Assembly (NCBI RefSeq): GCF_016428585.1
Contig: NZ_JAELVR010000008.1
Coordinates: 62,001 to 126,000 of the forward strand
Direction: 5' to 3'
DNA: 64,000 nucleotides
From: Sedimentitalea arenosa
Lineage (GTDB): Bacteria; Pseudomonadota; Alphaproteobacteria; Rhodobacterales; Rhodobacteraceae
The translations under genes and the position numbers were made by a program. This document shows positions 1 to 8,688 of the stretch, in pieces (position 1 is the stretch's first letter; every line of letters starts with the position of its first letter). Below the pieces are notes generated by a model. That model saw nothing but the letters and a program-made list of their open reading frames with translations. It had not been told where the DNA came from and searched no databases.

Positions 1-171
1 CCATCTTGACGCAAGGGCGCCCGCAAGTGTCAAGAAATTCGCGTCGTGTCCGGTTTCCTGTCGCGCGACGATGAAGGGTGAAATCCAGCAATTATCCCAA
101 GCCCGCCCCGTTCTTGCCCAGATTGCGCGCGACAACCATGTGGATTGACCCGAGCGCCCGAGGTGACTGGA

Positions 172-1077
172 ATGGATCGACTGACCGAGATGGAAGCCTT
201 CGCGAACGTGGTGGATCAAGGCGGGTTCACCGACGCGGCCAAGAAGATGGGCATTTCCAAATCGGCCGTGTCAAAGCATGTGTCGAGCCTCGAGGCGCGG
301 CTTGGCGCGCGGCTGCTGAACCGGACGACCCGGCGTGTCAGCCCGACCGAGATCGGGCTCGCCTATTATGACCGGGCGCGCCGCGTGCTGAACGACGCGG
401 GCGAAGCGGATGCCCTGGTGACGTCGATGCAATCCGCGCCATCGGGCCTGTTGCGGATCAGTGTCGCCACGGATTTCGGGGTCAACCACCTGTCACCGGT
501 GCTGAGCGGCTTCCTCGCCGACTATCCCGAGATCACCGTGAACATGGTCCTCAACAACCGCTATGTCGAACTGATCTCGGAAGGCTTCGATATGGCCGTG
601 CGCATCGGAGAACTGGAAGACAGCACGCTGCGCGCCCGAAAGCTGACCGAGACCACCAAACGGATGATCGCGGCGCCCTCCTACTTCGAGAAATACGGCC
701 GCCCTCTCAAGATCGACGATCTGAACGCACACAAGCTGCTGCACTACTCGAACCAGTCCAGCGGCAATGTCTGGCGATTGACCGCGCCATCGGGCGAAAA
801 GCGGCAGGTGCGGACCGCCGGTTGGCTGAGCGTGAATGACGGGCAATCCCTGCTGAACGCGGCGATCTCGGGCCTGGGCATCGCCTATTTGCCAAGCTTC
901 CTGTTTTCCGAGGCGTTGGCAAAGGGGCTTGTCGAAGATGCCATGCCGTCGCTCCCGCTCGAGACACAGGGAATCTATGCCGTCTATCCGCCGGGGCGCT
1001 TCACCCAGCCCAAGGTGCGCGCTTTCATCGATTTCCTCGTCCATGCCTTTGCCGACAAGGGTCCGAACGACTGGTAA
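172..1077 (+). CDS. LysR-family transcriptional regulator
   Basis: A 301-residue LysR-type DNA-binding regulator. The N-terminal winged helix-turn-helix (about residues 5-60) shows the family pattern AFANVVDQGGFTDAAKKMGI followed by SKSAVSKHVSSLEARLGARL. The rest fits a periplasmic-binding-protein-like effector domain (about 90-290). The ATG at 172 is preferred over an upstream in-frame TTG at 145 because GAGGTG lies just before it and the protein then begins at the usual LysR N-terminus (MDRLTEME). The gene is alone on the plus strand and its target may lie left of the window, since LysR genes often sit divergently from what they control. The effector is not predictable. Positions 1-171 hold no gene I can support. 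Confidence 0.93.
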   Translation: MDRLTEMEAFANVVDQGGFTDAAKKMGISKSAVSKHVSSLEARLGARLLNRTTRRVSPTEIGLAYYDRARRVLNDAGEADALVTSMQSAPSGLLRISVATDFGVNHLSPVLSGFLADYPEITVNMVLNNRYVELISEGFDMAVRIGELEDSTLRARKLTETTKRMIAAPSYFEKYGRPLKIDDLNAHKLLHYSNQSSGNVWRLTAPSGEKRQVRTAGWLSVNDGQSLLNAAISGLGIAYLPSFLFSEALAKGLVEDAMPSLPLETQGIYAVYPPGRFTQPKVRAFIDFLVHAFADKGPNDW

Positions 1078-1093
1078 GCCACACCCCGCGCGA

Positions 1094-2023
1094 TCAGTCG
1101 CCTGACAACAGGATTGCCTCGACCCTGCGGTTCACCGTGCGACCCTCTTCGGTCAGGTTCGAGGCGATGGGGGCAAGATAGCCCATACCCTCGGCATCGA
1201 CCTGCGCCGGGTCGGCGCCATAGGTTTCGATCAGACGCCTGCGCACGGCTTCCGCCCGGCGTTTTGAAAGCGAGATATTGCTGTCGAGCCCACCGGTGGT
1301 GTCGGTATGCCCGACCAGTGCAATTCTCTGACCTGGGGCGCGACTCAGGTAATCCGCGAGACCCGAGAGCGACTCGTGCGGACCGGGCCCCAGCGTGTCG
1401 GCCCCGGTTTCGAAATCGAGATCCGCGAGCACCACGTGGCCCCGCTCGAGCAGGATTTCGACCACGTCCTGCGCGTCGCCGGCATCCTGCGCCTGACCCG
1501 GTGCGCGCGCTGCGAGGATCACCCCCCCGGTCGCGTCCGGCGGCGTCACCTCGATCAACTGGATATAGGTCGCGTTGCGGCTGCGGCTGACCAGCAGGCT
1601 GAGCGCATCGCCTTCGGCGCGTCGGGCCGACACGAAGCGATAGTCCCGCATATCCACATGCATGTCCGGCGCAGGGATCACCTCCGTCGAAAAGCGGAAA
1701 TCGAAGCCGCCACAGGCGCGATCCTCGCATTCGAATACCACGTCATAGCCTTCCTCGTCGATCTGCGCCCGCAGCGGGCTCAGCACCTGCAGCGTCGTGA
1801 TCGCGCCGCCATCGATGCGCCAGCTGCGGCGCGTCACCCGGCCCTCGACCGTCTCCGCCGGGATGCCACCCTCGCTCCAGACCCCGAGCGGCAACTGGTA
1901 ACTGTCCAGCGGGCTTGCCCGTTCGGTCAGCTGGCGGGCCGTCGTCGGCAGAACCGGCTCGAGCGCTGCGCCGGCCTGGGGCGCCAGCACCAGCGCACAG
2001 CCAAGGGCGAGACGGGCGATCAT
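1094..2023 (-). CDS. OmpA-family outer membrane / peptidoglycan-binding protein
   Basis: A 309-residue exported protein. A signal peptide (MIARLALGCALVLAPQAGA) is followed by about 170 residues of unknown fold and a C-terminal OmpA-like domain (about 190-309). That domain carries FETGADTL, GHTDTTGGLDSN, LSKRRAEAVRRRL and a terminal NRRVE, the family's peptidoglycan-binding signature, so it probably links the outer membrane to the cell wall. The ATG at 2023 overlaps the stop of the upstream peroxidase-related gene as ATGA, which fixes the start and implies translational coupling. Longer in-frame starts reach back into that gene and are not credible. It is the last gene of a four-gene leftward chain. 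Confidence 0.88.
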   Translation of the reverse strand: MIARLALGCALVLAPQAGAALEPVLPTTARQLTERASPLDSYQLPLGVWSEGGIPAETVEGRVTRRSWRIDGGAITTLQVLSPLRAQIDEEGYDVVFECEDRACGGFDFRFSTEVIPAPDMHVDMRDYRFVSARRAEGDALSLLVSRSRNATYIQLIEVTPPDATGGVILAARAPGQAQDAGDAQDVVEILLERGHVVLADLDFETGADTLGPGPHESLSGLADYLSRAPGQRIALVGHTDTTGGLDSNISLSKRRAEAVRRRLIETYGADPAQVDAEGMGYLAPIASNLTEEGRTVNRRVEAILLSGD

Positions 2024-2592
2024 CTGGACTGCGCGTGATACCCGTCGTTGGGCTTCATCGCGGTGGCGCTGGCCACGCGGTTGGTCATGTTGAAGAAGCC
2101 GGCCACGTTGGCGATGTCCCAGATGTCCCGATCGCTGAACCCCACATCGCGCAGACCTTGCCGGTCGGCTTCCTCGATCGTCGCGCTGGCCGTGGTCATC
2201 TTGGCCGCGAAATCCAGCATCGCCCGCTGGCGCGCGTCCAGCGGCGCGACCCGGTAATTCATGACCAGCATCTCGCCCAGGATCGGATCGTTCGACAATT
2301 GCCGAACGGCGGCCCCGTGCGCGACCAGGCAATAGAAACACCGGTTGATCGACGAGACCACCACCGCGATCATCTCGCGCTCGAGCTTGCTGAGCCCGCT
2401 GTCGGCCAACATCAGGTCGTTGTACATGCCCGTAAAGGCGTTCAGCTTGTCGATGTCGAAGGCATTGGCCTTCAGGACATTGGGGATCATGCCCAGTTTT
2501 TCGGTGCAGATGTCAAAGTATTTTCGCGTCGCTTCGGGCAACGGGTCGACCATGGGCAGATCGAGGGCGGTGGGCATGTCGTTGTTGGTCAT
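2020..2592 (-). CDS. Peroxidase-related protein (AhpD/carboxymuconolactone decarboxylase fold)
   Basis: A 190-residue cytoplasmic protein of the AhpD-like, all-helical peroxidase-related family. The redox pair is visible as CFYC (C85 and C88) followed by a histidine at 92 (CLVAHG), the usual CxxC...H arrangement of AhpD-type peroxidase or disulfide reductase sites. Length is normal for the stand-alone family. It lies 6 nt behind the GNAT gene and overlaps the OmpA-like gene by 4 nt. Family members reduce peroxides, but the physiological substrate and reductant are unknown. Confidence 0.88.
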   Translation of the reverse strand: MTNNDMPTALDLPMVDPLPEATRKYFDICTEKLGMIPNVLKANAFDIDKLNAFTGMYNDLMLADSGLSKLEREMIAVVVSSINRCFYCLVAHGAAVRQLSNDPILGEMLVMNYRVAPLDARQRAMLDFAAKMTTASATIEEADRQGLRDVGFSDRDIWDIANVAGFFNMTNRVASATAMKPNDGYHAQSR

Positions 2593-2598
2593 CCGGGC

Positions 2599-3336
2599 TC
2601 AGGCTCCGTCTTTCAGATGGCGATAATGATACTGTCCCACAGCCTGCATCCCGAGGGAAGCATAGAGCCCGTTCGCCGCCACATTCGCCCGAGTGCAGAT
2701 CACTGACAGAGTGTCGGCCTGCTGTTCGGCTGCCCAGAAGGCCGCTGCGCGCATGATCCAGCGTGCCATCCCGGCCCGCCGCTGATGCGGCAGCACCTCG
2801 ACCGCATGTACCATGGCCACCGAACCATGAATGGCGGCAAAGGCGACCCCGGCGGGCTTGTCGCGGTGGCGGGCAAGAAAGCCTGTCTTGGGCCCCGGCA
2901 CGCGCTCCATCACCGCGACTCGCTCTGGCCCGATCCCACCCGCGGCCCAGATCTCGCGCATGATCGCCAGCGGCTCCCAGATCGTGAAGACGGTGACACG
3001 GGGAATCGGTTCGCTCATCAGCGCGTCCGGCGGGCAGGTATAGATCGTGACCGGGTCGCGCACCACGTGGCCCCGTGCCGCCAGTTGGCCGTCCAAGGCG
3101 GTTTCCTCGGGTCGGACCATGAAGAGCGGCGGTTGCTCCATGTCGCGCATCGCGCCTTCGGCGGCGGTGATCTGGTCCTCGTCGACCGGTGTCGCGACCG
3201 TCGAAAGCGTCGCCGCCGACACCCGCCCGCCACCGCCGCGACCCTCGCGCAATGTCCACGGGCCAAGCGTGCTGTAGCGCGCCGCTGACCAGGTTCCGTC
3301 GATCACCTCGGACCAGAAGGACGAGTCCGCCGTCAC
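2599..3336 (-). CDS. GNAT-family N-acetyltransferase
   Basis: A 245-residue protein whose C-terminal half is a GNAT acyl-CoA transferase fold. The acetyl-CoA loop is seen as VLPHQRRAGMARWIM (the Q/RxxGxG/A motif) and the final strand as NGLYASLGMQAVGQYHYR. The N-terminal half is less conserved, as in many two-lobe GNATs. The start is GTG at 3336; the stop of the upstream MoCF-domain gene overlaps it as GTGA, so the two are coupled. The acceptor substrate cannot be told from sequence. Confidence 0.85.
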   Translation of the reverse strand: MTADSSFWSEVIDGTWSAARYSTLGPWTLREGRGGGGRVSAATLSTVATPVDEDQITAAEGAMRDMEQPPLFMVRPEETALDGQLAARGHVVRDPVTIYTCPPDALMSEPIPRVTVFTIWEPLAIMREIWAAGGIGPERVAVMERVPGPKTGFLARHRDKPAGVAFAAIHGSVAMVHAVEVLPHQRRAGMARWIMRAAAFWAAEQQADTLSVICTRANVAANGLYASLGMQAVGQYHYRHLKDGA

Positions 3337-4055
3337 AAGTCGAGACCCCGGGCCAGATCGGCCATCGCCGCATCGACCCGGCTACCGTCCTGCCCCCGCA
3401 CGACCACGTTGGCACCAAAGACACCATCCTTCTGGAACGGGTAGCAACCGATGGACAGATCCGCGTATTCGGCCGCGAGTTGGCCCAGCAGGTCCGCGAT
3501 GTCACCCTCGCCGCGATAGACCCGCAGGCTCTGTGACAGCAGCGGCGCGCCTCCCGTCAGAGTCGGAAGCACGCTGGCGACCATCGCCTGAAAGACGGCC
3601 GGAACACCCGCCATCACGTGCACGTTGCCGATGGTGAAGCCCGGTGCGCGCGATACCGGGTTGTCGATCAGGGTCGCGCCCTCCGGGATGCGCGCCATGC
3701 GCAGGCGCGCAGCGTTCAGCTCGAGCCCGGTGGCGTCGTAATGCGCTTGCAGGATCGCCCGCGCATCGTCGCGCACGTCGATCGAGACTTCGAAGGCCGC
3801 CGCGATGCAGTCCGCCGTGATGTCGTCATGGGTCGGCCCGATCCCGCCGCTGGTGAACACCGCGTCATGGCCTTCGGACAACGCCTTGACCGCCGCGACG
3901 ATCGCGTCGCGGTCATCGGCCACGACGCGCACCTCCTTGAGGTCGATGCCGTGCTTGGTCAGCTCGCCTGCGAGGAAGTGCATGTTGGAATCACGCGTGC
4001 GACCGGAGAGGATCTCGTCCCCGATCACGAGCATGGCGGCGGATGGATTGGCCAT
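3333..4055 (-). CDS. Competence/damage-inducible CinA-like protein, stand-alone MoCF domain
   Basis: A 240-residue protein with the molybdopterin-binding (MoaB/MogA/CinA N-terminal) fold: VIGDEILSGRTRDSN near the N-terminus and FTSGGIGPTHDDIT in the middle. Full CinA also has a C-terminal nicotinamide-nucleotide amidase domain of about 160 residues. That domain is missing here, so this is the short type common in alphaproteobacteria, whose job is poorly defined. The ATG at 4055 has a strong GGGAGG ribosome site. It heads the leftward chain and is divergent from sfsA across 48 bp. Read-through of this frame across sfsA and map is an open-frame artefact. Confidence 0.87.
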   Translation of the reverse strand: MANPSAAMLVIGDEILSGRTRDSNMHFLAGELTKHGIDLKEVRVVADDRDAIVAAVKALSEGHDAVFTSGGIGPTHDDITADCIAAAFEVSIDVRDDARAILQAHYDATGLELNAARLRMARIPEGATLIDNPVSRAPGFTIGNVHVMAGVPAVFQAMVASVLPTLTGGAPLLSQSLRVYRGEGDIADLLGQLAAEYADLSIGCYPFQKDGVFGANVVVRGQDGSRVDAAMADLARGLDL

Positions 4056-4103
4056 GACAAGCCTCCCTTGAATGGCGCGTGTCGCAGGTATAGTCCCGCG
4101 CTC

Positions 4104-4808
4104 ATGCGCTTTGAACCCCCTCTCGTGCCGGCGCGGCTGATCCGCCGCTATAAACGGTTCCTCGCCGATTGCCGGCTTGAGGACGGGCGCGAGATTACCG
4201 CCCATTGCGCCAATCCCGGATCGATGCTGGGCCTGGCCGATCCGGGCATGCGGGTCTGGCTGGAAGAGAATGACGATCCGAAGAAAAAGCTGAAATTCGG
4301 CTGGCGGCTGGTGGATCACGAGAACGGCCATTTCACCGGAGTAGACACCTCGGTCCCCAACAGGGTGCTGCGCCAGGCTCTTGAAAATCGTCGCGTTGCC
4401 ACGCTCGCCGCCTACGGGGCCGTGCGGCCCGAGGTGAAATACGGCACCTCCAGTCGCATCGACTTCCTGCTGACCGAGTCGGGCCTGCCCGACGCCTATG
4501 TCGAGGTGAAGAGCGTGACGCTCTCGCGGCAAAGGGGTTTGGCCGAGTTTCCCGATTCCGTCACTGCAAGGGGTGCGAAACATCTGGCTGAACTGGCCGA
4601 CGTCGCGCGTCTCGGACATCGCGCGGTCATGTTGTTCCTGGTCCAGCGGACCGATTGCACCCACTTCGACCTCGCGCGCGACATCGACCCCACCTATGCC
4701 ACCGCCTTCGACATGGCCCGGCAGGCGGGCGTCGAAACGCTTTGCTTGGGCACCCGTATTTCGGCGACCGGGATCGAGATCGCAGAACCCCTGGAGGTGA
4801 CCTTTTGA
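4104..4808 (+). CDS. sfsA: Sugar fermentation stimulation protein homolog SfsA
   Basis: A 234-residue protein, the normal SfsA length. Family hallmarks include AHCANPGSMLGL near residue 33, NRVLRQALE, RIDFLLTESG, YVEVKSVTLS and FPDSVTARGAKHL. The ExK in YVEVKSVT resembles a nuclease-like PD-(D/E)xK core. The E. coli founder was described as affecting maltose gene expression and binding DNA; the true biochemical role is unsettled. The ATG follows a 48-bp divergent spacer with the CinA-like gene. It is followed by map 66 nt later on the same strand. Confidence 0.94.
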   Translation: MRFEPPLVPARLIRRYKRFLADCRLEDGREITAHCANPGSMLGLADPGMRVWLEENDDPKKKLKFGWRLVDHENGHFTGVDTSVPNRVLRQALENRRVATLAAYGAVRPEVKYGTSSRIDFLLTESGLPDAYVEVKSVTLSRQRGLAEFPDSVTARGAKHLAELADVARLGHRAVMLFLVQRTDCTHFDLARDIDPTYATAFDMARQAGVETLCLGTRISATGIEIAEPLEVTF

Positions 4809-4874
4809 GCGCCTCTGGTCCTTTCGCGCCAAAAGCACTAAATTGCGTGCAAGATCACGATGATGGAGCGATCC

Positions 4875-5687
4875 GTGAATAACGAACTTCGTGGCCGTCT
4901 GACCAAGGACGGCATACGCATCTACGATTCGGCAGACTTTTCCGGGATGCACGCGGCCGGTGCGCTTGCCGCGCGTATCCTTGACGAGGTCGCGCCCTAC
5001 GTTCAGGTCGGTCAGACCACCGAAGCCATCGACAAGGCGATTACCGACATGGTCGAGGCGGCCGGCGCCAAGTCGGCCACCATCGGCTACAAGGGCTATC
5101 AGCATGCAAGCTGCATTTCGGTGAACCATGTGGTCTGTCACGGCATTCCCAGCGCCAAGACGCTGAAGGACGGTGACATCCTGAATATCGACGTGACCGT
5201 GATCGTCGATGGCTGGTTCGGCGACACCAGCCGGATGTACGTTGCCGGAAAGCTGCCCCGCAAGGCCGAGCGGCTCATCCAGGTGACCCATGACGCGCTG
5301 ATGAAGGGCATCGAGATGGTGCGCCCGGGCAATACCTTCGGCGACATCGGCCACGCTATCCAATCCTATGTCGAGGCGCATCGGATGAGCGTCGTGCGTG
5401 ATTTCTGCGGCCACGGGTTGGGCCGCGTGTTCCATGCCCCGCCCAACGTCCTGCACTATGGCCGTCCCGGAACCGGAGCGTTGCTGGAAGAAGGCATGTT
5501 CTTCACGATCGAACCGATGGTGAACCTCGGTCGCCCCGAGACCAAGACGCTGGCGGACGACTGGACCGCGGTGACCCGCGACAAGTCGCTGTCGGCGCAA
5601 TTCGAACACTCCGTGGGCGTGACCAGCGATGGCTGCGATATCTTTACCCTGTCGCCCTCGGGTCGCTTCCACCCCACCTACGACTGA
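4875..5687 (+). CDS. map: Type I methionine aminopeptidase
   Basis: Cytosolic enzyme removing the initiator methionine from new proteins. The five metal ligands are recognisable in order: the two aspartates in NIDVTVIVDGWFGDTSRMY, the histidine in FCGHGLGRVFH, and the glutamates in FFTIEPMVNLG and AQFEHSVGVT. I place the start at GTG 4875 because GGAG sits 6 nt before it. Two in-frame ATGs at 4860 and 4863 give a protein five or four residues longer but have no good ribosome site. Length about 270 residues is normal. It is probably essential. Confidence 0.95.
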   Translation: MNNELRGRLTKDGIRIYDSADFSGMHAAGALAARILDEVAPYVQVGQTTEAIDKAITDMVEAAGAKSATIGYKGYQHASCISVNHVVCHGIPSAKTLKDGDILNIDVTVIVDGWFGDTSRMYVAGKLPRKAERLIQVTHDALMKGIEMVRPGNTFGDIGHAIQSYVEAHRMSVVRDFCGHGLGRVFHAPPNVLHYGRPGTGALLEEGMFFTIEPMVNLGRPETKTLADDWTAVTRDKSLSAQFEHSVGVTSDGCDIFTLSPSGRFHPTYD

Positions 5688-5869
5688 TCGCGACCGCTTT
5701 CGCTCTGGTTTCGCAACAGATCGAGGAGCATGGTCTCACCCCGCCACGGCGTCACCGCGTCGTGAACAAAGACCGGCGAGGACCGCCGCTCGGGCGCGGT
5801 TCTGACCTTATCCTGCGTCCGGTGCGGGCCGCTCCAGGGCCAAAAGGCTGCGCGTAAAACCTCTGTCAT
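5678..5869 (-). CDS. Small hypothetical protein (63 aa), uncertain
   Basis: A possible 63-residue basic protein (MTEVLRAAFWPWSGPHRTQD...) in the gap between map and rsmD, running the same way as rsmD and starting 43 nt beyond its stop. It overlaps the 3' end of map by 10 nt. It has an ATG but no clear Shine-Dalgarno sequence, and I recognise no family. The open frame fills most of an otherwise empty 224-bp gap, which is the main argument for it. Confidence 0.33.
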   Translation of the reverse strand: MTEVLRAAFWPWSGPHRTQDKVRTAPERRSSPVFVHDAVTPWRGETMLLDLLRNQSESGRDQS

Positions 5870-5911
5870 GATGCGATCCAGCCTATCACGATCCGCGCAT
5901 TGGGTCGAATT

Positions 5912-6466
5912 CTACCCGACGAAGCGCAGCAACGTCACATGCGTATCGCCATATCGGCGCGCATCAAGCTGTTCGAAACCTTCCGGGACCGGAACGGCGT
6001 CGCCCTCTTCCCACACGATCAGCGCATCCTGTGCGATCCAGCCGCCCGCGGTCGCAGAGGCCAGCGCACGCACGCCAAGACCCTTGCCATAAGGCGGGTC
6101 CAGGAACACCAGGTCGCAGGGCGGCTCGGACGCGGATGGCAGTCGGGTCGCATCGCGCCGGATCAGGGTGGTCCGGTCACCGCTGTCCGTCAGTTCGACA
6201 TTGCGCCGGATCAGGCCCGTCGCCACCCGGCCATCATCGACGAAAGTGACATGGGCGGCCCCCCGCGACAACGCCTCCAGCCCCAGCGCCCCGGTGCCCG
6301 CGAAGAGGTCCAGCACCCGCGCGCCCGTGATTTCATGCCGATGCACCAGCACGTTGAACAGGCTCTCGCGCACCCGATCCGTGGTCGGACGAAGGTGCGC
6401 ACTCGCATCGCCCTTGCCGACGCCGGCGAGGCTTCGCCCCCGGAACTGTCCGGCGATGATCCTCAC
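5912..6466 (-). CDS. rsmD: 16S rRNA (guanine(966)-N2)-methyltransferase
   Basis: A 184-residue SAM-dependent methyltransferase that modifies G966 of 16S rRNA. Visible motifs are MRIIAGQFRGRSL at the N-terminus, RPTTDRVRESLFN, the SAM loop LDLFAGTGALGLEAL and the catalytic LVFLDPPYGKGL (DPPY, typical of N2-guanine and N6-adenine methylases). The start codon is GTG at 6466 and it overlaps the stop of the upstream flavoprotein gene as GTGA. Length is typical. Confidence 0.94.
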   Translation of the reverse strand: MRIIAGQFRGRSLAGVGKGDASAHLRPTTDRVRESLFNVLVHRHEITGARVLDLFAGTGALGLEALSRGAAHVTFVDDGRVATGLIRRNVELTDSGDRTTLIRRDATRLPSASEPPCDLVFLDPPYGKGLGVRALASATAGGWIAQDALIVWEEGDAVPVPEGFEQLDARRYGDTHVTLLRFVG

Positions 6467-7674
6467 GCGTTCAACAGCGCTTTCAGATCCGAGCCGGACG
6501 CCGCGATGATCTCCGCATCCGGTGATTTTCCCGCTTCGATCAACCTCTTTCCGATCATGTAGGCACGGGGATCATTCATCGCGTCCACCGCCAGCAACCG
6601 ATCACCCGCGAAATACCAGAAGGAAACCGCGCCCTTGTCGCCCTTTCGCGTCACGACACGGTCATAGCCTGTGTTCAGGCCCGCGATCTGAAGCTTTACA
6701 TCGTACTGATCCGACCAGAACCAGGGCCGCGGCACATAGGGCTGGTCCGCGCCCATCATGTTGTCCGCGACGCATTCTGCCTGATCAATGGCGTTGGGAA
6801 CGCTTTCCAGCCGCAATCGGCCGCTCTTATAAGGAAAGCAGGCGCAATCGCCCGCAGCCCAGATCGCCGGATCCGAGCTGCGGCCATGTTCGTCGACCTT
6901 TATGCCGTTTTCGATGGCCAGCCCTGCCTTCTCGGCCAAGGTGGTCGAGGGCACGATGCCCACACCGACGACGACGAAATCGACCTGCAGCGCAGTGCCG
7001 TCGGTCAGCACGGCGCCGCTCACCCGTCCCCCTGTTCCGGTCAACCGGTCGAGCCCGACGCCTTCGCGGATGTCCACACCATGCGCGCGATGCAGGTCAC
7101 GGAAGAAATCGCTGGTTTCGGGGCAAGCCACGCGCTGCAGGATGCGATCGGACATCTCAACCAGAGTGACGTCGACACCGCATTTGCGGGCCACCGCGGC
7201 AGCCTCCAGTCCGATGTAGCCGCCCCCGACGATCAGGGCCCGCGCTCCGTCGCGGACAGAGGTCGCCATAGCGTCCACATCGGCGAGGGTGCGCACCACG
7301 AAAACGCCCTCCAGATCACCGCCGATCGCGGCGGGCAAGCGGCGCGGTTCGGACCCGGTGGTCAGGGCCAACTGGTCATAGGAAATGGTTGCGTCACCGA
7401 CGGTCACGGTTTTGGCCGCCGGATCGATCGCCGTCACCGGCGCGCCAAGGCGCAGGGTTATGTTCTGGTCGGCATAAAAACTCTCCGGCCTCAGAAACAG
7501 CCGTTCGAGCGCCATTTCTCCCAGCAGATACCCTTTGCTGAGCGGCGGGCGCTGGTAGGGCGCGATCGGTTCCTCACCGATCAGCGTGATCTCTCCGTCA
7601 AAGCCGTTCTTGCGCAGTTTCGCGACCAGGGACGCCCCCGCCTGCCCTGCACCGATCACCACGAAATGACTCAT
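6463..7674 (-). CDS. FAD-dependent pyridine nucleotide reductase (ferredoxin/rubredoxin reductase type)
   Basis: A 403-residue flavoprotein of the class that passes electrons from NAD(P)H to a small ferredoxin or rubredoxin, for example for a P450 or dioxygenase. It has an N-terminal FAD-binding GAGQAGASLVAKLRKNG, an NAD-binding GGGYIGLEAAAVARKCG at about 150, and the FAD C-terminal motif WAAGDCACFP. The C-terminal reductase domain follows (about 320-403). The ATG at 7674 has GAGGGG 5 nt upstream; the six-residue-longer frame lacks support. No ferredoxin, P450 or oxygenase gene is nearby, so its electron acceptor is unknown. It is translationally coupled to rsmD. Confidence 0.9.
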   Translation of the reverse strand: MSHFVVIGAGQAGASLVAKLRKNGFDGEITLIGEEPIAPYQRPPLSKGYLLGEMALERLFLRPESFYADQNITLRLGAPVTAIDPAAKTVTVGDATISYDQLALTTGSEPRRLPAAIGGDLEGVFVVRTLADVDAMATSVRDGARALIVGGGYIGLEAAAVARKCGVDVTLVEMSDRILQRVACPETSDFFRDLHRAHGVDIREGVGLDRLTGTGGRVSGAVLTDGTALQVDFVVVGVGIVPSTTLAEKAGLAIENGIKVDEHGRSSDPAIWAAGDCACFPYKSGRLRLESVPNAIDQAECVADNMMGADQPYVPRPWFWSDQYDVKLQIAGLNTGYDRVVTRKGDKGAVSFWYFAGDRLLAVDAMNDPRAYMIGKRLIEAGKSPDAEIIAASGSDLKALLNA

Positions 7675-7767
7675 CTTGGCCCCTCGATCCACGAAAGCTG
7701 TGTTTCCCCGCCCATAAATCCTATATGCGCAGGTACATCAAACTCAACATGACGAAAGGGCAAAGGC

Positions 7768-8256
7768 ATGACGATTTCAACAGGGGACAAGCTGCCTGAC
7801 GCGACGCTGGTTCAGATGGGCTCCGAAGGCCCTGCGCCGGTCGCATTGGCCGAGAAGACGAAGGGCCGCAAGGTGGTGATTTTTGCCGTCCCGGGCGCCT
7901 TCACTCCGACCTGCCATTCCGCCCATGTGCCCAGCTTCATGCGCACCAAGGCCGAATTCGACGGGAAGGGCGTGGACGAGATCATCTGCGTTTCGGTCAA
8001 CGACCCCTTCGTGATGAAGGCCTGGGGCGAGTCGACCGGTGCCGCCGATGCCGGGATCACCATGTTGTCCGATCCCGAAAGCGCCTTTACCAAGGCGATC
8101 GGCATGGATTTCGACGCGCCGCCCGCCGGGCTGATCGCCCGCTCCAAGCGCTATGCGATGCTGGTCGAGGATGGCACCGTCAAGATCCTGAATCTCGAGG
8201 ACAATCCCGGACAGTGCGAAACATCCGCCGGCGAAGGCCTGCTGGCCGAAATGTGA
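7768..8256 (+). CDS. Peroxiredoxin, Prx5 (AhpE/type II) family
   Basis: A 162-residue thiol peroxidase. The peroxidatic cysteine is C49 in VPGAFTPTCHSAHVPSF, the exact Prx5 active-site signature, and a second cysteine lies near the C-terminus in NPGQCETSAGE, a possible resolving residue. It would reduce hydrogen peroxide and organic hydroperoxides in the cytosol using thioredoxin, glutaredoxin or glutathione. It is monocistronic, followed 9 nt later by a strong terminator hairpin. Confidence 0.95.
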   Translation: MTISTGDKLPDATLVQMGSEGPAPVALAEKTKGRKVVIFAVPGAFTPTCHSAHVPSFMRTKAEFDGKGVDEIICVSVNDPFVMKAWGESTGAADAGITMLSDPESAFTKAIGMDFDAPPAGLIARSKRYAMLVEDGTVKILNLEDNPGQCETSAGEGLLAEM

Positions 8257-8265
8257 TCCATCTAA

Positions 8266-8290
8266 AGGGGCGGATGGACCATCCGCCCCT
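8266..8290 (+). terminator. Hairpin terminator after peroxiredoxin
   Basis: Twelve-base arms AGGGGCGGATGG and CCATCCGCCCCT separated by one base, starting 9 nt after the peroxiredoxin stop. No T tract follows, as is common in high-GC alphaproteobacteria. Confidence 0.75.
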
Positions 8291-8349
8291 GAGACCGCCG
8301 GTCAACGGCACGGTTCCATCCCAGACGACACACGTTCCCCGGAGAGCAC

Positions 8350-8658
8350 ATGACCCTTCTTCGCGCGTCCCTATTGCCCGCCCTTCTCTTGCTCGCCGCC
8401 TGCGCAGTGCCCGACAATCCGTCGCGATCCGGTGCTGGCGGTGAAACCCAGATCCAACTGTCGGATGGGCAGAACTGCTGGAACAACCGCTGCTTCCGCT
8501 TCAGCAGCGTCAACCGCTCCGTCCAGGTCACCGGCAAGTACCCGGTCCGGGCGCCGCGCGACATAGACTTGCGTGACGGCTACGTGACCGAGGCGCAGTT
8601 CGCCGCGATGTTCCAGACCGCCAACATGGCCTATGCCAACGGTGTCGGACGCCGCTAG
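8350..8658 (+). CDS. Small hypothetical lipoprotein
   Basis: A 102-residue protein with a lipoprotein signal peptide: hydrophobic LLPALLLL then lipobox LAAC, with lipid-modified C18. The mature part has two close cysteines in QNCWNNRCFRF (possible disulfide) and no family I recognise. The ATG is preceded by GGAGAG. It stands alone between the peroxiredoxin terminator and the convergent pterin dehydratase gene. Confidence 0.82.
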   Translation: MTLLRASLLPALLLLAACAVPDNPSRSGAGGETQIQLSDGQNCWNNRCFRFSSVNRSVQVTGKYPVRAPRDIDLRDGYVTEAQFAAMFQTANMAYANGVGRR

Positions 8659-8667
8659 GATTTCGCC

Positions 8668-8688
8668 TGGCCTTCGGGTGTCAGGCCA
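8668..8688. terminator. Possible bidirectional terminator
   Basis: Short inverted repeat TGGCCT / AGGCCA with a 9-nt loop, located just after the lipoprotein stop and overlapping the last codons of the convergent dehydratase gene. Weak stem. Confidence 0.35.

Noticed and set aside
1-60. Start of a leftward gene at the left edge (CAT at 2-4)
   Set aside because: Only four bases of it would be in the window and no ribosome site is visible, so it cannot be supported.
3333-5672. A 779-residue minus-strand frame continuing the CinA-like gene
   Set aside because: Only the last 240 codons are real; the upstream part is antisense to sfsA and map. A strong ribosome site sits at the internal ATG (4055).
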